NCBI GenBank assembly: GCA_022823145.1
Contig: JAJDXS010000031.1
Coordinates: 106,381 to 170,380 of the forward strand
Direction of reading: 5' to 3'
DNA: 64,000 nt
Source of the DNA: Gemmatimonadota bacterium
GTDB taxonomy: Bacteria; Gemmatimonadota; Gemmatimonadetes; Longimicrobiales; Gaopeijiaceae
The notes below the pieces were generated by a model that was not told the origin of the DNA, searched no databases, and was given only the letters and a program-made list of their open reading frames with translations. The translations under genes and the position numbers were made by a program. Numbering within the stretch: the first letter of the stretch is position 1; every line of letters begins with the position of its first letter. Of the stretch, positions 23,862 through 32,404 are shown in pieces.

Positions 23862-26800
23862 ATGCAGCGCTACACGACGACCACCCTGGTCCTGTCCCTG
23901 ACCTGCGCCGCCGCAGTGCATTTCGCCCCAACCGCTCCGACCCCCGCGGCCGCCCAGACCCCGGACCGCGTCGCCGCCGGCCTGACCTGGCGCTACATCG
24001 GCCCCGCCATCGCGGGCGGCCGCATCAGCGATGTCGAGATCGTTCCCGGCACCCAGTCGCACATCTATGTCGGCGCCGCTTCGGGGGGCGTCTGGGAGAG
24101 CGTGAACCACGGCACCACCTGGACGCCGATCTTCGACGATCAGCCCAATCTGTCCGTTGGAGACATTGCGCTGGCCCCGTCCGATCCGCTGGAAGTCTGG
24201 GTCGGCACCGGCGAGGCCAACAACCGGAACAGTTCGCCGTGGGGGCAGGGCATCTACCACTCGTCGGACGGTGGCAAGACGTGGCGGCTCACGGGCCTCG
24301 AGGATACGCGGCACGTGGGACGCATCGTGGTTCACCCCACGGATCCGGACCGCGTCTGGGTGGCCGCGGTGGGCCATCTCTTCGGGCCGAACGAGGAGCG
24401 CGGCGTCTTCCGCACGACCGACCGAGGCGCCACCTGGCAGAAACTCCTTTACATAAACGAACACACCGGCGCGACCGATCTCGCCATGGACCCGTCGGAT
24501 CCGGCCATTCTCTACGCGGCGATGTACCAGCGCCAGCGGCGGGCGCACGGGTTCATCGGGGGCGGTCCCGGGAGCGGCATTTACAAGAGCACGGACGGGG
24601 GCCATACCTGGCGGGAATTGACCGAGGGTTTGCCGGAGGGCGACATGGGCCGTATCGGCCTCGCGGTGTCTCGCCGCAATCCGCAGCTGGTCATGGCGGT
24701 GGTCGAAGCTGAAGACGGCGGAATCTTCAAGTCGATCGATCGCGGTGAAACGTGGACGCGGGTCAACGAGCTCAATCAGCGCCCCATGTACTACAGTCAG
24801 CTCAGGATCGATCCCAACGACGACGACACCGTGTACCTGGTCGCGGGCTCGCTGCACCGCACCACCGACGGCGGCGAGACCTTCGCCACGGTGGCGCAGG
24901 AGGTCGTGTACAACACCGGCGTGCACGTCGACCACCACGACCTGTGGATCGACCCCGAGAACTCGGCGCACATGATCCTGGGCAACGACGGCGGCCTCTA
25001 TTCGACCTGGGACCGGGGCGACAACTGGACCTTCATCTCCAACATCCCCATTCAGCAGTTCTACGACATCGACCTCGACATGGCGGATCCGTACAACGTC
25101 TACGGCGGCCTGCAGGACAACAACTCCTACCGGGGACCGAGCCGGAACACGCGCTACCACGGGATCCTGAACCGCGACTGGCAGGTCGTGGACTACGGCG
25201 ACGGGATGTACGCCGAGACGGATCCGTCGGACACCGGCATCGCCTACATCACGTCGCAGAACGCGGGGATCATGCGCGTGGACATGGCGACCGGCGACCG
25301 CAAGGCGCTCAAGCCCTTCCCGCGCGATACCACCGAGGAGTACAGCTTCGACTGGAAGTCGCCGATCCTCGTGTCGCCGCACAACACCAACCGCGTCTAC
25401 CTGGGCGGCAACCGCCTCTTCCTCTCGGACGACCGGGGCGACAGCTGGCGCGCGACGGAGGAGCTGACGCGGGGACTCCACCCGGACAGCCTGCCGATCA
25501 TGGGAATGATGCCCGACTCGACGACGCTGTCGAAGCACGACGGCGTGTCGGGGTACGGCGAAATCACGGCGGTGTCGGAGTCGCCTGTGGCGGCGGGCGT
25601 GCTCTGGGTGGGGGCGGACGATGGTACGGTTCAGGTGAGCCGCGACGATGGCGAAACGTGGACGAACGTCACCGCGAACCTGCAGGCCGCGGCGGGTGCG
25701 CCGCCCTTCCCCTACTACGTGAGCTGGGTGGAGGCGTCGCATTTCGAGGCGGAGCGGGCCTACGTCAGCCTCGACGGGCACTGGGACGACGACTACGCGC
25801 CGTACATCTTCGTGACCGAGGACATGGGGGCGACGTGGCGGTCACTCACCCGCAGCCTGGCGAGCGCGACGGTCAATGTGGTGCGTGAATTCCACGCCAA
25901 CCCGAACGTGCTGATCGTGGGCGCGGAGGACGGCGCCTTCGCTTCGATCGACAGGGGCGCGACGTGGGGCCACCTCGGATCGGGGATGCCGGCCGTGCCC
26001 GTCGATGACATCGAGATCCACCCGCGCGACAACGACGTGGTGGCCGGGACGCACGGCCGCGGCATCTATATCCTGGACGACATCGGCCTGATCACGCCGT
26101 TGCTGTACGTCGAGGGCGAAGAGGTGACCTTCGAAATGACGGAGATCGACGAGCCGATCTTCGCGCCGCCTCGCCCGGCGACGATGTTCCTCTACCGCAA
26201 CGATGTCCCGTCCCAGGGGCAGGGAATGTTCCGGGCCGCCAATCCCGCCTACGGCGCCTGGTTCGACTACTGGCTCCCCGATGCGGTCGAGGAGGGCGTG
26301 CGCTTCGCGATCCACGACGCGTCCGGCGCGGTCGTGCGAACGCTCGACGGTCCCGGCGCAACCGGCCTGAACCGCGTGACCTGGGACCTGCGCCACGACC
26401 CCATCCCCCACGACACCACCCGCTACCACGTGCCGAACCTGGACTCGGGACCGGACGGGCCGTTCGTGCTGCCGGGCCGGTTCACGGTGGTTCTCACGGT
26501 GGGCGACGAGCGCCGCCAGCAGGACCTCACCGTGCGGCCCGACGAGCGGCTGCGCGTCTCGGAGGCCGACCGCCTCGCACGCTACGAATTCACGCTGGAA
26601 CTGCACGACTTGAAACGGCTGGCGTACGAGGAAGGCGTCGCCGCCTACGATCTGGAGCGCGAGGCGAGTGAGGCGGTTGAGGCGCTGGAAGGTGCCGACG
26701 ACGTGGACGAGGATGTCCTGGAGCGGGCGAAGGAACTTGCGGCCGAGATCGAGGAAGTGGCCGACGAATGGCGCGACATCAACAACAACATCCGCAACTG

Positions 26801-26981
26801 GTGGACCGGTCTGCTCGGCAACTTCGACGGCGGCCCGTCGACCACGGGCTCGCTCACGGGCCCGTCGGACGACCAGCGGCGCAGGCTGGTCCGACTCACC
26901 GACGAGGCGCGGGTGGCCGGCGAACGCCTCGATGAGGTGGAAGGCGACGTAATCGCGGAATTGCGAGGGCTGTCACCGTGA
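23862..26981 (+). CDS. Exported BNR/VPS10-like beta-propeller giant, second copy
   Basis: A 1039-residue protein with signal peptide (TLVLSLTCAAAVHFAPTAPTPAAAQ). Asp-box repeats are abundant (SSDGGKTW, TTDRGATW, STDGGHTW, SIDRGETW, SDDRGDSW, SRDDGETW, TEDMGATW, SIDRGATW). After the propellers come HGRGIYILDDIGLITPLL, a beta-sandwich (GVRFAIHDASGAVVRTLDGPGATGLNRVTWDLRHD), and a helical acidic C-terminus near residues 890-960. It is the same fold order as the 15275 protein but diverged throughout, so an old duplication. GGAGAA precedes ATG 23862. Suggested roles for relatives include binding or degrading extracellular polymers; nothing in the sequence proves catalysis. Confidence 0.87.
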   Translation: MQRYTTTTLVLSLTCAAAVHFAPTAPTPAAAQTPDRVAAGLTWRYIGPAIAGGRISDVEIVPGTQSHIYVGAASGGVWESVNHGTTWTPIFDDQPNLSVGDIALAPSDPLEVWVGTGEANNRNSSPWGQGIYHSSDGGKTWRLTGLEDTRHVGRIVVHPTDPDRVWVAAVGHLFGPNEERGVFRTTDRGATWQKLLYINEHTGATDLAMDPSDPAILYAAMYQRQRRAHGFIGGGPGSGIYKSTDGGHTWRELTEGLPEGDMGRIGLAVSRRNPQLVMAVVEAEDGGIFKSIDRGETWTRVNELNQRPMYYSQLRIDPNDDDTVYLVAGSLHRTTDGGETFATVAQEVVYNTGVHVDHHDLWIDPENSAHMILGNDGGLYSTWDRGDNWTFISNIPIQQFYDIDLDMADPYNVYGGLQDNNSYRGPSRNTRYHGILNRDWQVVDYGDGMYAETDPSDTGIAYITSQNAGIMRVDMATGDRKALKPFPRDTTEEYSFDWKSPILVSPHNTNRVYLGGNRLFLSDDRGDSWRATEELTRGLHPDSLPIMGMMPDSTTLSKHDGVSGYGEITAVSESPVAAGVLWVGADDGTVQVSRDDGETWTNVTANLQAAAGAPPFPYYVSWVEASHFEAERAYVSLDGHWDDDYAPYIFVTEDMGATWRSLTRSLASATVNVVREFHANPNVLIVGAEDGAFASIDRGATWGHLGSGMPAVPVDDIEIHPRDNDVVAGTHGRGIYILDDIGLITPLLYVEGEEVTFEMTEIDEPIFAPPRPATMFLYRNDVPSQGQGMFRAANPAYGAWFDYWLPDAVEEGVRFAIHDASGAVVRTLDGPGATGLNRVTWDLRHDPIPHDTTRYHVPNLDSGPDGPFVLPGRFTVVLTVGDERRQQDLTVRPDERLRVSEADRLARYEFTLELHDLKRLAYEEGVAAYDLEREASEAVEALEGADDVDEDVLERAKELAAEIEEVADEWRDINNNIRNWWTGLLGNFDGGPSTTGSLTGPSDDQRRRLVRLTDEARVAGERLDEVEGDVIAELRGLSP

Positions 26982-27131
26982 CACTTCCGTTACAATAGCG
27001 TCCCTCAATCCGCTATCTGGGCCGGAGACATTCCGTGAATCGTACGGGCGGGTGATGCCTGTCCGTGAGTGCAACGGTGAACCGGGGACTGTCCCGCGGT
27101 GCTTCCGCCACAACCATCCAACGTGATTCCG

Positions 27132-27623
27132 ATGCTGGCCAATCTGCGCCAGTTGACCCCCTGCAGTCCCGTGGAGATGGCCAGCGCCCTTCGCCGGTTG
27201 CACCAGGCCGGGATTCGGCGCGGTTTCGTTCTCGTGGCGCCCACCGCCCATGCACGGAACGGAGACCCCGGTCGCGAGCTGCATTGGTGGTCGGAACTCT
27301 GCGATCTGATCCGGTTGCAAACCGGGCTGGGCATCGTGCTGGTGGAAGCCGCCCATGCGGGGCTGGAACCGGCGCGCGTGCTGCACGGCGCGCGCCTGCA
27401 GAAGCGGATCGCGGTCCTGGACGACCTCACCCGTGCGGAGCGATCCGCGCTGCTCGAGATCTCCCGGGGCGTTTGCACCGGAGACCGGGGCCTGCTGATC
27501 GAGGCCCGCGTCCTCCAAACGCCCAACTACGAGCCCTGGGAAGCCCACATGGCAATCCTGGGCGAAGCGGTGGGCGACCTGTTTGCAGGCGTGGCCCTGG
27601 GAGGACTCCCGGCCAGCGCCTAA
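27132..27623 (+). CDS. Hypothetical protein, 163 residues
   Basis: No family recognised. The frame reads like a real soluble alpha/beta protein: MASALRRLHQAGIRRGFVLVAPTAHA, then LGIVLVEAAHAGLEPARVLHG, LQKRIAVLDDLTRAERSALLEIS and a final amphipathic helix AHMAILGEAVGDLFAGVALGG. Start chosen at ATG 27132; GTG 27123 is also open and there is no clear ribosome site. It stands alone between the BNR gene and the convergent RidA gene. Frames on the opposite strand are also open here, so confidence is moderate. The gap after it (27624-27776) shows no gene and no clear terminator. Confidence 0.5.
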   Translation: MLANLRQLTPCSPVEMASALRRLHQAGIRRGFVLVAPTAHARNGDPGRELHWWSELCDLIRLQTGLGIVLVEAAHAGLEPARVLHGARLQKRIAVLDDLTRAERSALLEISRGVCTGDRGLLIEARVLQTPNYEPWEAHMAILGEAVGDLFAGVALGGLPASA

Positions 27624-27776
27624 CCTCGGCCCAAGCACAAGGACGAGCGGCCCGTGCTGTACATGCGGCACCCGTGCGGCTCTTAGTTCAACTTATTATC
27701 CAACCTGAACCACGAGCGTGACGGGTCGCGCGGGGTCAGTACACACCCTGTGCAATCGGTAGTGAGCCTGACTATC

Positions 27777-28346
27777 TCACCTCGCCCGTGCGATGCACTC
27801 GATCTCCACCCGGGCGCCGAGGGCCAGCCCGCTTGCGGCCATGGCGGACCTGGCGGGTGGCTCGATGCCCTCGAAGAAGGTGAGGTAGACCTCGTTCATG
27901 GCTGCGAAGTCGGCGATATCGGCGAGGAAGACGGTGCACTTCACCAGATCTTCGAACCCGAGCCCGGCCGCTTCGAGGACCTGCCCGATGTTATCCATGG
28001 TCGCCCGGGTCTCGGGGCCGATCCCTCCCTCGACGAGGCGCAGTTCGCCACCTGGCACGGTGCCGATCGCGCCGGAGAGGAAGACGAGATCGCCGACGCG
28101 GACTGCCGGCGTGAAGACGGGAAGCCGCGCGACGCCCTCTGGCGTGATGTGTTCGATGCGTGTGGGTTCGGCCATTTCGGTGCCTTCTTGCTGTGCGTCC
28201 TCACCGGGCGCGGGGGAAGACTCGCACGCGACGATGGTGGCCAGCGCGGCCATGGTGACGATCCCGCAGGCGCGCCTGGGTGGGGTCGCCGCCGGTCCGT
28301 CACCGGGGTGGGGGCCGCGGGCCAGCCAGTGGAGTCTAACGCTCAT
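27777..28346 (-). CDS. Exported RidA-family lipoprotein
   Basis: A 189-residue protein. Residues about 60-189 are a RidA/YjgF domain (VGDLVFLSGAIGTVPGG, VLEAAGLGFEDLVKCTVFLADI, PPARSAMAASGLALGARVEIECIA with the substrate-binding Arg). Cytoplasmic RidA deaminates reactive enamines and imines. Here a basic n-region, PPRRACGIVTMAALATIVAC, precedes it and ends in a lipobox, so this copy appears to be exported and lipidated, which is unusual. ATG 28346 lies inside the last codons of the amidohydrolase gene, an 11-base overlap that couples translation. A short internal start at 28253 would leave too little signal sequence. The pairing suggests both act on the same extracytoplasmic compounds. Confidence 0.8.
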   Translation of the reverse strand: MSVRLHWLARGPHPGDGPAATPPRRACGIVTMAALATIVACESSPAPGEDAQQEGTEMAEPTRIEHITPEGVARLPVFTPAVRVGDLVFLSGAIGTVPGGELRLVEGGIGPETRATMDNIGQVLEAAGLGFEDLVKCTVFLADIADFAAMNEVYLTFFEGIEPPARSAMAASGLALGARVEIECIARAR

Positions 28347-30060
28347 ACCGAATCACTCCACCCACGATGGTCACGTCCACGCGTGCATCCGCCAGCTCAG
28401 CGTCCGGCACGCTGAGGATGTCGCGGTCGAGTACGACCACGTCGCCGAGCTTGCCGACCTCGAGGGAGCCCTTGTAGTCCTCCTCGAATGCGGCGATGGC
28501 GTTGTTGATCGTGTAGCTGCGCAGCGCCTCGACGCGGGTCATGTTCTGTTCCGGATAGTAGATCGACCCGTCGGCGGTCTGGCGCGTGACCGAGGCGCGG
28601 AAGCTGGCGAGGGGGTCGATGTCCTCGACGGGGACATCGGTGCCGTTGTTGATGAGCACGCCGGCGTCGAGGAAGGACCGCCACAGGTAGGTTCGCTCCC
28701 TGGCGCGGGTGTCGCCGAGGCGGAGGGGCACCCACGGGAAATCCGACGTGGCGTGCACACCCTGCATGGAGGCGAGGACGCCGATCTCCGCGAAGCGGGC
28801 GATGTCGTCGGGGTGGACGTGTTGCGCGTGTTCGATGCGCCAGCGGAAGTCGTTTCCGGCGCCGGCCGAGTCGAAGACGGACTCGTAGATGTCGAGCACC
28901 TCGCGGTTGGCTCGGTCGCCGATCGCGTGGGTGTTGACCTGGAAGCCGTGCTTGACGGCGACGTGGGCCGTGCCGGTGATGTCCTCGACGGTCTCGAGAA
29001 CGAGGCCGGCCGAAGTGGGCATGTCCTCGTATGGCTCCAGAAGCCAAGCGCCGTGCGAACCCAGCGCGCCGTCGATCTGACGCTTGATGGAGCGTACGGT
29101 GAGGTAGTCGTCGCCCTCGGACGGCATGTAGTAGTCCGCCAGACGCGCGTCCATCTCCTCGTTGGACTGGCGGCGGACCATGATGTACAGGCGGACGGGG
29201 AGCGCGCCCTCGGCCTCCAATTCCTTGAGGCGGTCGATGGTGCCGAACCCGCTGCCAGCGTCCTGGAACGAGGTCACGCCGTTGGAGAGCGCCTCCTCGG
29301 CGGCCAGCATCACCTCGCGCCGGAACTGGGCTTCGATCTCTTCCGCCGTGCGGCCCAGCTGCGAATCGGAGAAGGCCGCGGATACCGGTCCCTGCGCCGT
29401 CTCACGCAGGAGGCCGGTCAGTTCGCCGTTCTCGTCGCGGACCAGCTCACCCCCCGGTGGCGGCTCGGAGTTCCGGTCGTAGCCGCCAAGGGCGAGCGCG
29501 GCGGCGTTCGCGAAGCCGGCGTGGCCGGACGCATGACCGAGGAGCACCGGGTTGTCCGGGCTCACGGCCGAAAGGGAAGCATGGGTCGGGTTGCCCTCGA
29601 CCACCGGATCCGGCGGCCGGTCCCACTTCTCCTGGTGCCAGCCGCGGCCGCGGATCCACTCCCCGGGCTCGGCCTCGGCCGCCGCGTCGGCGACCATCTG
29701 CACGATCTCGTCCCAGTTGGCGACGTTGTTGAGATCGAGGATGGTCTTGCTGTTGCCGAGACTCATGTAGTGGCCGTGCCCCTCGATGAAGCCGGGCATG
29801 GCGAAGCGGCCGTCCAGTTCGATCACCTCGGTGTCGGCGCCGATATAGCCCTCGACATCCTCGTCGCTGCCCACCGCGACGATCCACCCGTCGTCGATCG
29901 CGACTGCTTCGGCCATTGTGTTGCCCGCGTCGACGGTGGCCACGACTCCGCCGTGGAGCACCAGGTCGGCTGGGACGGGTGCGTCATCGGAACCCGGTGT
30001 GTCGGCGCAGGCGGCCACGAGGAGGGCGGCAAACGCGAGCGTCGAAAACGCACGGACCAC
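28336..30060 (-). CDS. Exported amidohydrolase (YtcJ/amidohydrolase-3 type)
   Basis: A 574-residue lipoprotein (AFAALLVAAC, Cys18). The metal-dependent amidohydrolase barrel is evident: FAMPGFIEGHGHY (HxH), LLGHASGHAGFANAAAL, GVTSFQDAG, VNTHAIGDRANREVLDIYE, RIEHAQHVHPDDI and a C-terminal GKLGDVVVLDRDI composite domain. Enzymes of this branch hydrolyse amide or cyclic amide bonds, and relatives are often misannotated for substrate. I prefer GTG 30060, which has GAGG eight bases upstream and puts the signal peptide at the N-terminus. ATG 30096 is in frame but falls inside the AT-rich 28-bp element. It overlaps the RidA gene downstream. Confidence 0.85.
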   Translation of the reverse strand: MVRAFSTLAFAALLVAACADTPGSDDAPVPADLVLHGGVVATVDAGNTMAEAVAIDDGWIVAVGSDEDVEGYIGADTEVIELDGRFAMPGFIEGHGHYMSLGNSKTILDLNNVANWDEIVQMVADAAAEAEPGEWIRGRGWHQEKWDRPPDPVVEGNPTHASLSAVSPDNPVLLGHASGHAGFANAAALALGGYDRNSEPPPGGELVRDENGELTGLLRETAQGPVSAAFSDSQLGRTAEEIEAQFRREVMLAAEEALSNGVTSFQDAGSGFGTIDRLKELEAEGALPVRLYIMVRRQSNEEMDARLADYYMPSEGDDYLTVRSIKRQIDGALGSHGAWLLEPYEDMPTSAGLVLETVEDITGTAHVAVKHGFQVNTHAIGDRANREVLDIYESVFDSAGAGNDFRWRIEHAQHVHPDDIARFAEIGVLASMQGVHATSDFPWVPLRLGDTRARERTYLWRSFLDAGVLINNGTDVPVEDIDPLASFRASVTRQTADGSIYYPEQNMTRVEALRSYTINNAIAAFEEDYKGSLEVGKLGDVVVLDRDILSVPDAELADARVDVTIVGGVIRYER

Positions 30061-30088
30061 GGCGCAAGCCTCAGAAATATATACTTTA

Positions 30089-30116
30089 GATGACATAATG
30101 TAATGTTCGCTTTACA
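30089..30116. repeat. AT-rich 28-bp element, copy 3
   Basis: Begins GATGACATAATGTAATG and ends TTCGCTTTACA. It matches the copy at 48505 at 22 of 28 positions and the one at 6870 at 21 of 28. It ends 29 bases before the preferred GTG of the minus-strand amidohydrolase, and so lies where its promoter or operator should be. The end of the TAT epimerase gene is 11 bases to the right. Confidence 0.7.
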
Positions 30117-30126
30117 TGAGTGCGGA

Positions 30127-31305
30127 TCACTGGCCCCGCTGGTAGGCGCGCCACATCGCCAGCACCTCGGCCTCGCGCTCCGCGCTGATCCCTGCCCGCA
30201 GCTCCGCCTGCCGTTCCGGCGGCCGCGAGAAGTGGAACTCCAGCGTCGCTGCGGTCGTGTCCGCGAGCGACCTGAACGTCAGCCCTTTCTCCACTTCCGG
30301 CGTCAGATCGAAGCGTGCGAAGCCCTCGGCGCCGTCGCGGGCCGGGCGCCACACGGGCATCTCGCCGTAGGGGCGCAGACCCGCGTCGATCGCGAAGTCG
30401 GTGTCCACCCAGGTGAAGGTCGTCTCCGCGGTGGTTACCGCGCGGATCCCGTACAGCAGCTCCGCCATCGGACGCGGCGTGCGCGGCCCGACCACGTTGT
30501 AGGTGCCGGACTCGCGCGCCTCGGCCAGACGCACCAGCCAGTCGCCGAAGTCGCGCACGTCGATGATCTGCACCGGGTCGGTGCCGTCGCCGGGCGCCAG
30601 TACCTCGCCGCCCCGATGGATCCGGACGGGCCAGTAGGTGAAGCGGTCGGTCGGGTCGCCGGGGCCGATGATCAGCCCGGGCCGCAGGACGATGGTGCGG
30701 TCCTCGCCGAAGGCGTCCCGGGCGATCTGCTCGGAGAGCGCCTTGCCGAGCCCGTAGGGCAGCCGCTCGGCGCCCGGTTCCACACCGGCCGACTCGTAGG
30801 TCCACACCGGCGCATCGATCGACATGGGGATCCGGCTGGTGTCGGCGTACACGGACCGGGTGGACACGAAGATGTACCGCTCGCACGTGTCCTTGAGGAG
30901 GTTGGCGCTCGCCTCGACCCAGTGCGGGGCGTTGGTGGCCGAGTTGTCCACCACCACATCCCAGCTTCGGCCTTCCAGCGCGGTGAGGTCGCTTTCGCGG
31001 TCGCCGACGAGCTTCTCGACCTCGGGGAAGAGTTGCGCGTTCGTGCGGCCGCGGTTGAAGAGGGTGACCTCGTGGCCGCGCGACAGTGCGTACTCGACCT
31101 GGTGGGGGCCGATGAAGCCGGTCCCGCCGAGGATCAGGATCTGCAGCGGGCTGACGGCCTGGGACTCCCCGCCATCCTCGGAGCCCGTCGCCGGCCCGTC
31201 GCCCTCAACCGCACACCCCGTTAGCGCAAGGGGTCCGACACCTGCCGCGAGCGCGCCTCCCGCGGCCGCCGTCGTCTTCAGAAAGTCACGCCGATTCGTC
31301 CTCAT
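30127..31305 (-). CDS. TAT-exported NAD-dependent epimerase/dehydratase-like protein
   Basis: A 392-residue short-chain dehydrogenase of the extended epimerase type. The TAT signal TNRRDFLKTTAAAGG ends near LTGCAVEG, so it may be lipidated. The Rossmann motif is LILGGTGFIGPHQVEYALSRGHEV. The catalytic Tyr/Lys pair is probably Y-G-L-G-K in RLPYGLGKALSEQIA. The segment LRPGLIIGPGDPTDRFTYWPVRI is shared almost word for word with the paralogue at 35620. A folded export route fits a cofactor-binding enzyme. GGAAGG precedes ATG 31305. It is the last gene of the minus-strand block that includes the ABC exporter. Substrate unknown; probably a sugar or nucleotide-sugar-like compound. Confidence 0.85.
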   Translation of the reverse strand: MRTNRRDFLKTTAAAGGALAAGVGPLALTGCAVEGDGPATGSEDGGESQAVSPLQILILGGTGFIGPHQVEYALSRGHEVTLFNRGRTNAQLFPEVEKLVGDRESDLTALEGRSWDVVVDNSATNAPHWVEASANLLKDTCERYIFVSTRSVYADTSRIPMSIDAPVWTYESAGVEPGAERLPYGLGKALSEQIARDAFGEDRTIVLRPGLIIGPGDPTDRFTYWPVRIHRGGEVLAPGDGTDPVQIIDVRDFGDWLVRLAEARESGTYNVVGPRTPRPMAELLYGIRAVTTAETTFTWVDTDFAIDAGLRPYGEMPVWRPARDGAEGFARFDLTPEVEKGLTFRSLADTTAATLEFHFSRPPERQAELRAGISAEREAEVLAMWRAYQRGQ

Positions 31306-31346
31306 TCTCGCCTTCCCTGCTTCCGGAGTTGTGTCGGCGGGTGCGG

Positions 31347-32150
31347 CTACAGATCCCGCCTGCGCATGTTCAAGTAGGCCAGCCCCAGGAAGAGTACCAC
31401 GTAGGCCATCGCCGCGACCAGCGGGACCCACAAATCCGGGTACACCAGCAAGTCCTGGCCGTTCTCGGCCCGCGCGGCGTTGGTGCGTGCCAGCACCTCG
31501 GGGTAGTACAGAGCCGAGTTCGTGATCGTCTGGAAGAGCTGGGCGGGCAGGAAGTCGAAGAAGCGCTCGAGCGCTCTCAACCGGATCAGGAGCAGTTGCG
31601 TGACGATCTGCTCGCAGATGAAATAGAGGAAGAGCAGACCCAGCCCGGCACCGGCGGCCCGAACCAGCGCCGAGATCATCAGCCCCGCCGTGCCCCACAA
31701 CAGCAGCGCGACGACGAACCCCAGCATGTAGTTGACGTCCATCGGCTCGACGAAGGCGCCGCCGCCCGGGTTCGGGAGCAGCGGCAGAGTGCCGATCACG
31801 ACGGAAGTGACGAAGAAGAGTGCAACCAGCCCGGCCAGCAGCAGGACCTTCGCCCAGTAGAACTGCTCCTTGCTCAGCCCGTCGATGACGTTCTGCCGAG
31901 CGGTCCGCCACCGGAACTCGGGCGCGAACAGCAGGATCATCAGGGCCGCCAGGAAGACGGGCCCGAGGTTGATCGCCGGCTCGATGATGCCTCGCCACGC
32001 ATCGGGGAAGCCGGCCCGCTCGGAGCCGCCGCCCGGCGCGAAGTTCGCGATGGTATTGAAGGCGGTGAACACGCCCATGGTCACCCAGAAAGCGGGGCGT
32101 TTCACGGCCTTCAGCACCTCGATCCGGGCCAGGACGCCGGGCAGCCTCAC
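31347..32150 (-). CDS. ABC-2 type exporter permease
   Basis: A 267-residue inner-membrane protein of the ABC-2 permease family. Six hydrophobic segments are visible, including VFLAALMILLFAPEF, VLLLAGLVALFFVTSVVIG, YMLGFVVALLLWGTAGLMISALV, LGLLFLYFICEQIV and LVAAMAYVVLFLGLAYLNMRRRDL. Its start overlaps the end of the ATPase C-terminal frame by four bases. Together the two genes make a drug, lipid or polysaccharide type exporter, or a copper-maturation-like system given the upstream copper monooxygenase-like gene; the last point is inference. Confidence 0.85.
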   Translation of the reverse strand: MRLPGVLARIEVLKAVKRPAFWVTMGVFTAFNTIANFAPGGGSERAGFPDAWRGIIEPAINLGPVFLAALMILLFAPEFRWRTARQNVIDGLSKEQFYWAKVLLLAGLVALFFVTSVVIGTLPLLPNPGGGAFVEPMDVNYMLGFVVALLLWGTAGLMISALVRAAGAGLGLLFLYFICEQIVTQLLLIRLRALERFFDFLPAQLFQTITNSALYYPEVLARTNAARAENGQDLLVYPDLWVPLVAAMAYVVLFLGLAYLNMRRRDL

Positions 32151-32404
32151 GAGGCGAACTCCATCAGAGACGCCTGGCCCACACCTTCGTCCTCGCCGGT
32201 CAGGTCCATGAACGCGTCCTCGAGGCTCCGCTGCCGCCGCGCCAGGTGCGAGACGTAAATCCCCTGGCCCGCGAGATACCGGTTGAGGGCCGCGAGGTCG
32301 TCCGACGCCAGCGCGACCAACAGCCCCTCGTCGGACGCGCGCACGGACGTCGCCTCCGGGAAGGCCTCCAGGGCCGCGAAGAGCGCCTCGTCATCTTTCC
32401 GCAC
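32147..32404 (-). CDS. ABC ATPase C-terminal domain, displaced frame
   Basis: An 85-codon frame (DEALFAALEAFPEATSVRASDEGLLVAL to RRQRSLEDAFMDLTGEDEG). This is the usual C-terminal tail of ABC-2 exporter ATPases, which ends in LEDxFxxLTG. It is in the +1 frame relative to the ATPase body and overlaps it by 14 bases, opening with GTG at 32404. It is probably not an independent protein: either the body and tail are joined by +1 frameshifting at AGA-TGA-C, or the gene carries an indel. The tail couples to the permease start (4-base overlap). Confidence 0.7.
   Translation of the reverse strand: MRKDDEALFAALEAFPEATSVRASDEGLLVALASDDLAALNRYLAGQGIYVSHLARRQRSLEDAFMDLTGEDEGVGQASLMEFAS

Noticed and set aside
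23553..25781. Minus-strand open frame of over 700 codons antisense to the BNR gene
   Set aside because: The plus-strand Asp-box repeats prove the coding strand; the antisense product is rich in Arg, Val, His and Asp with no fold.
30061..30096. ATG 30096 as start of the amidohydrolase
   Set aside because: It puts twelve odd residues before the signal peptide, lies inside the AT-rich element and has no ribosome site, whereas GTG 30060 has GAGG at good spacing.
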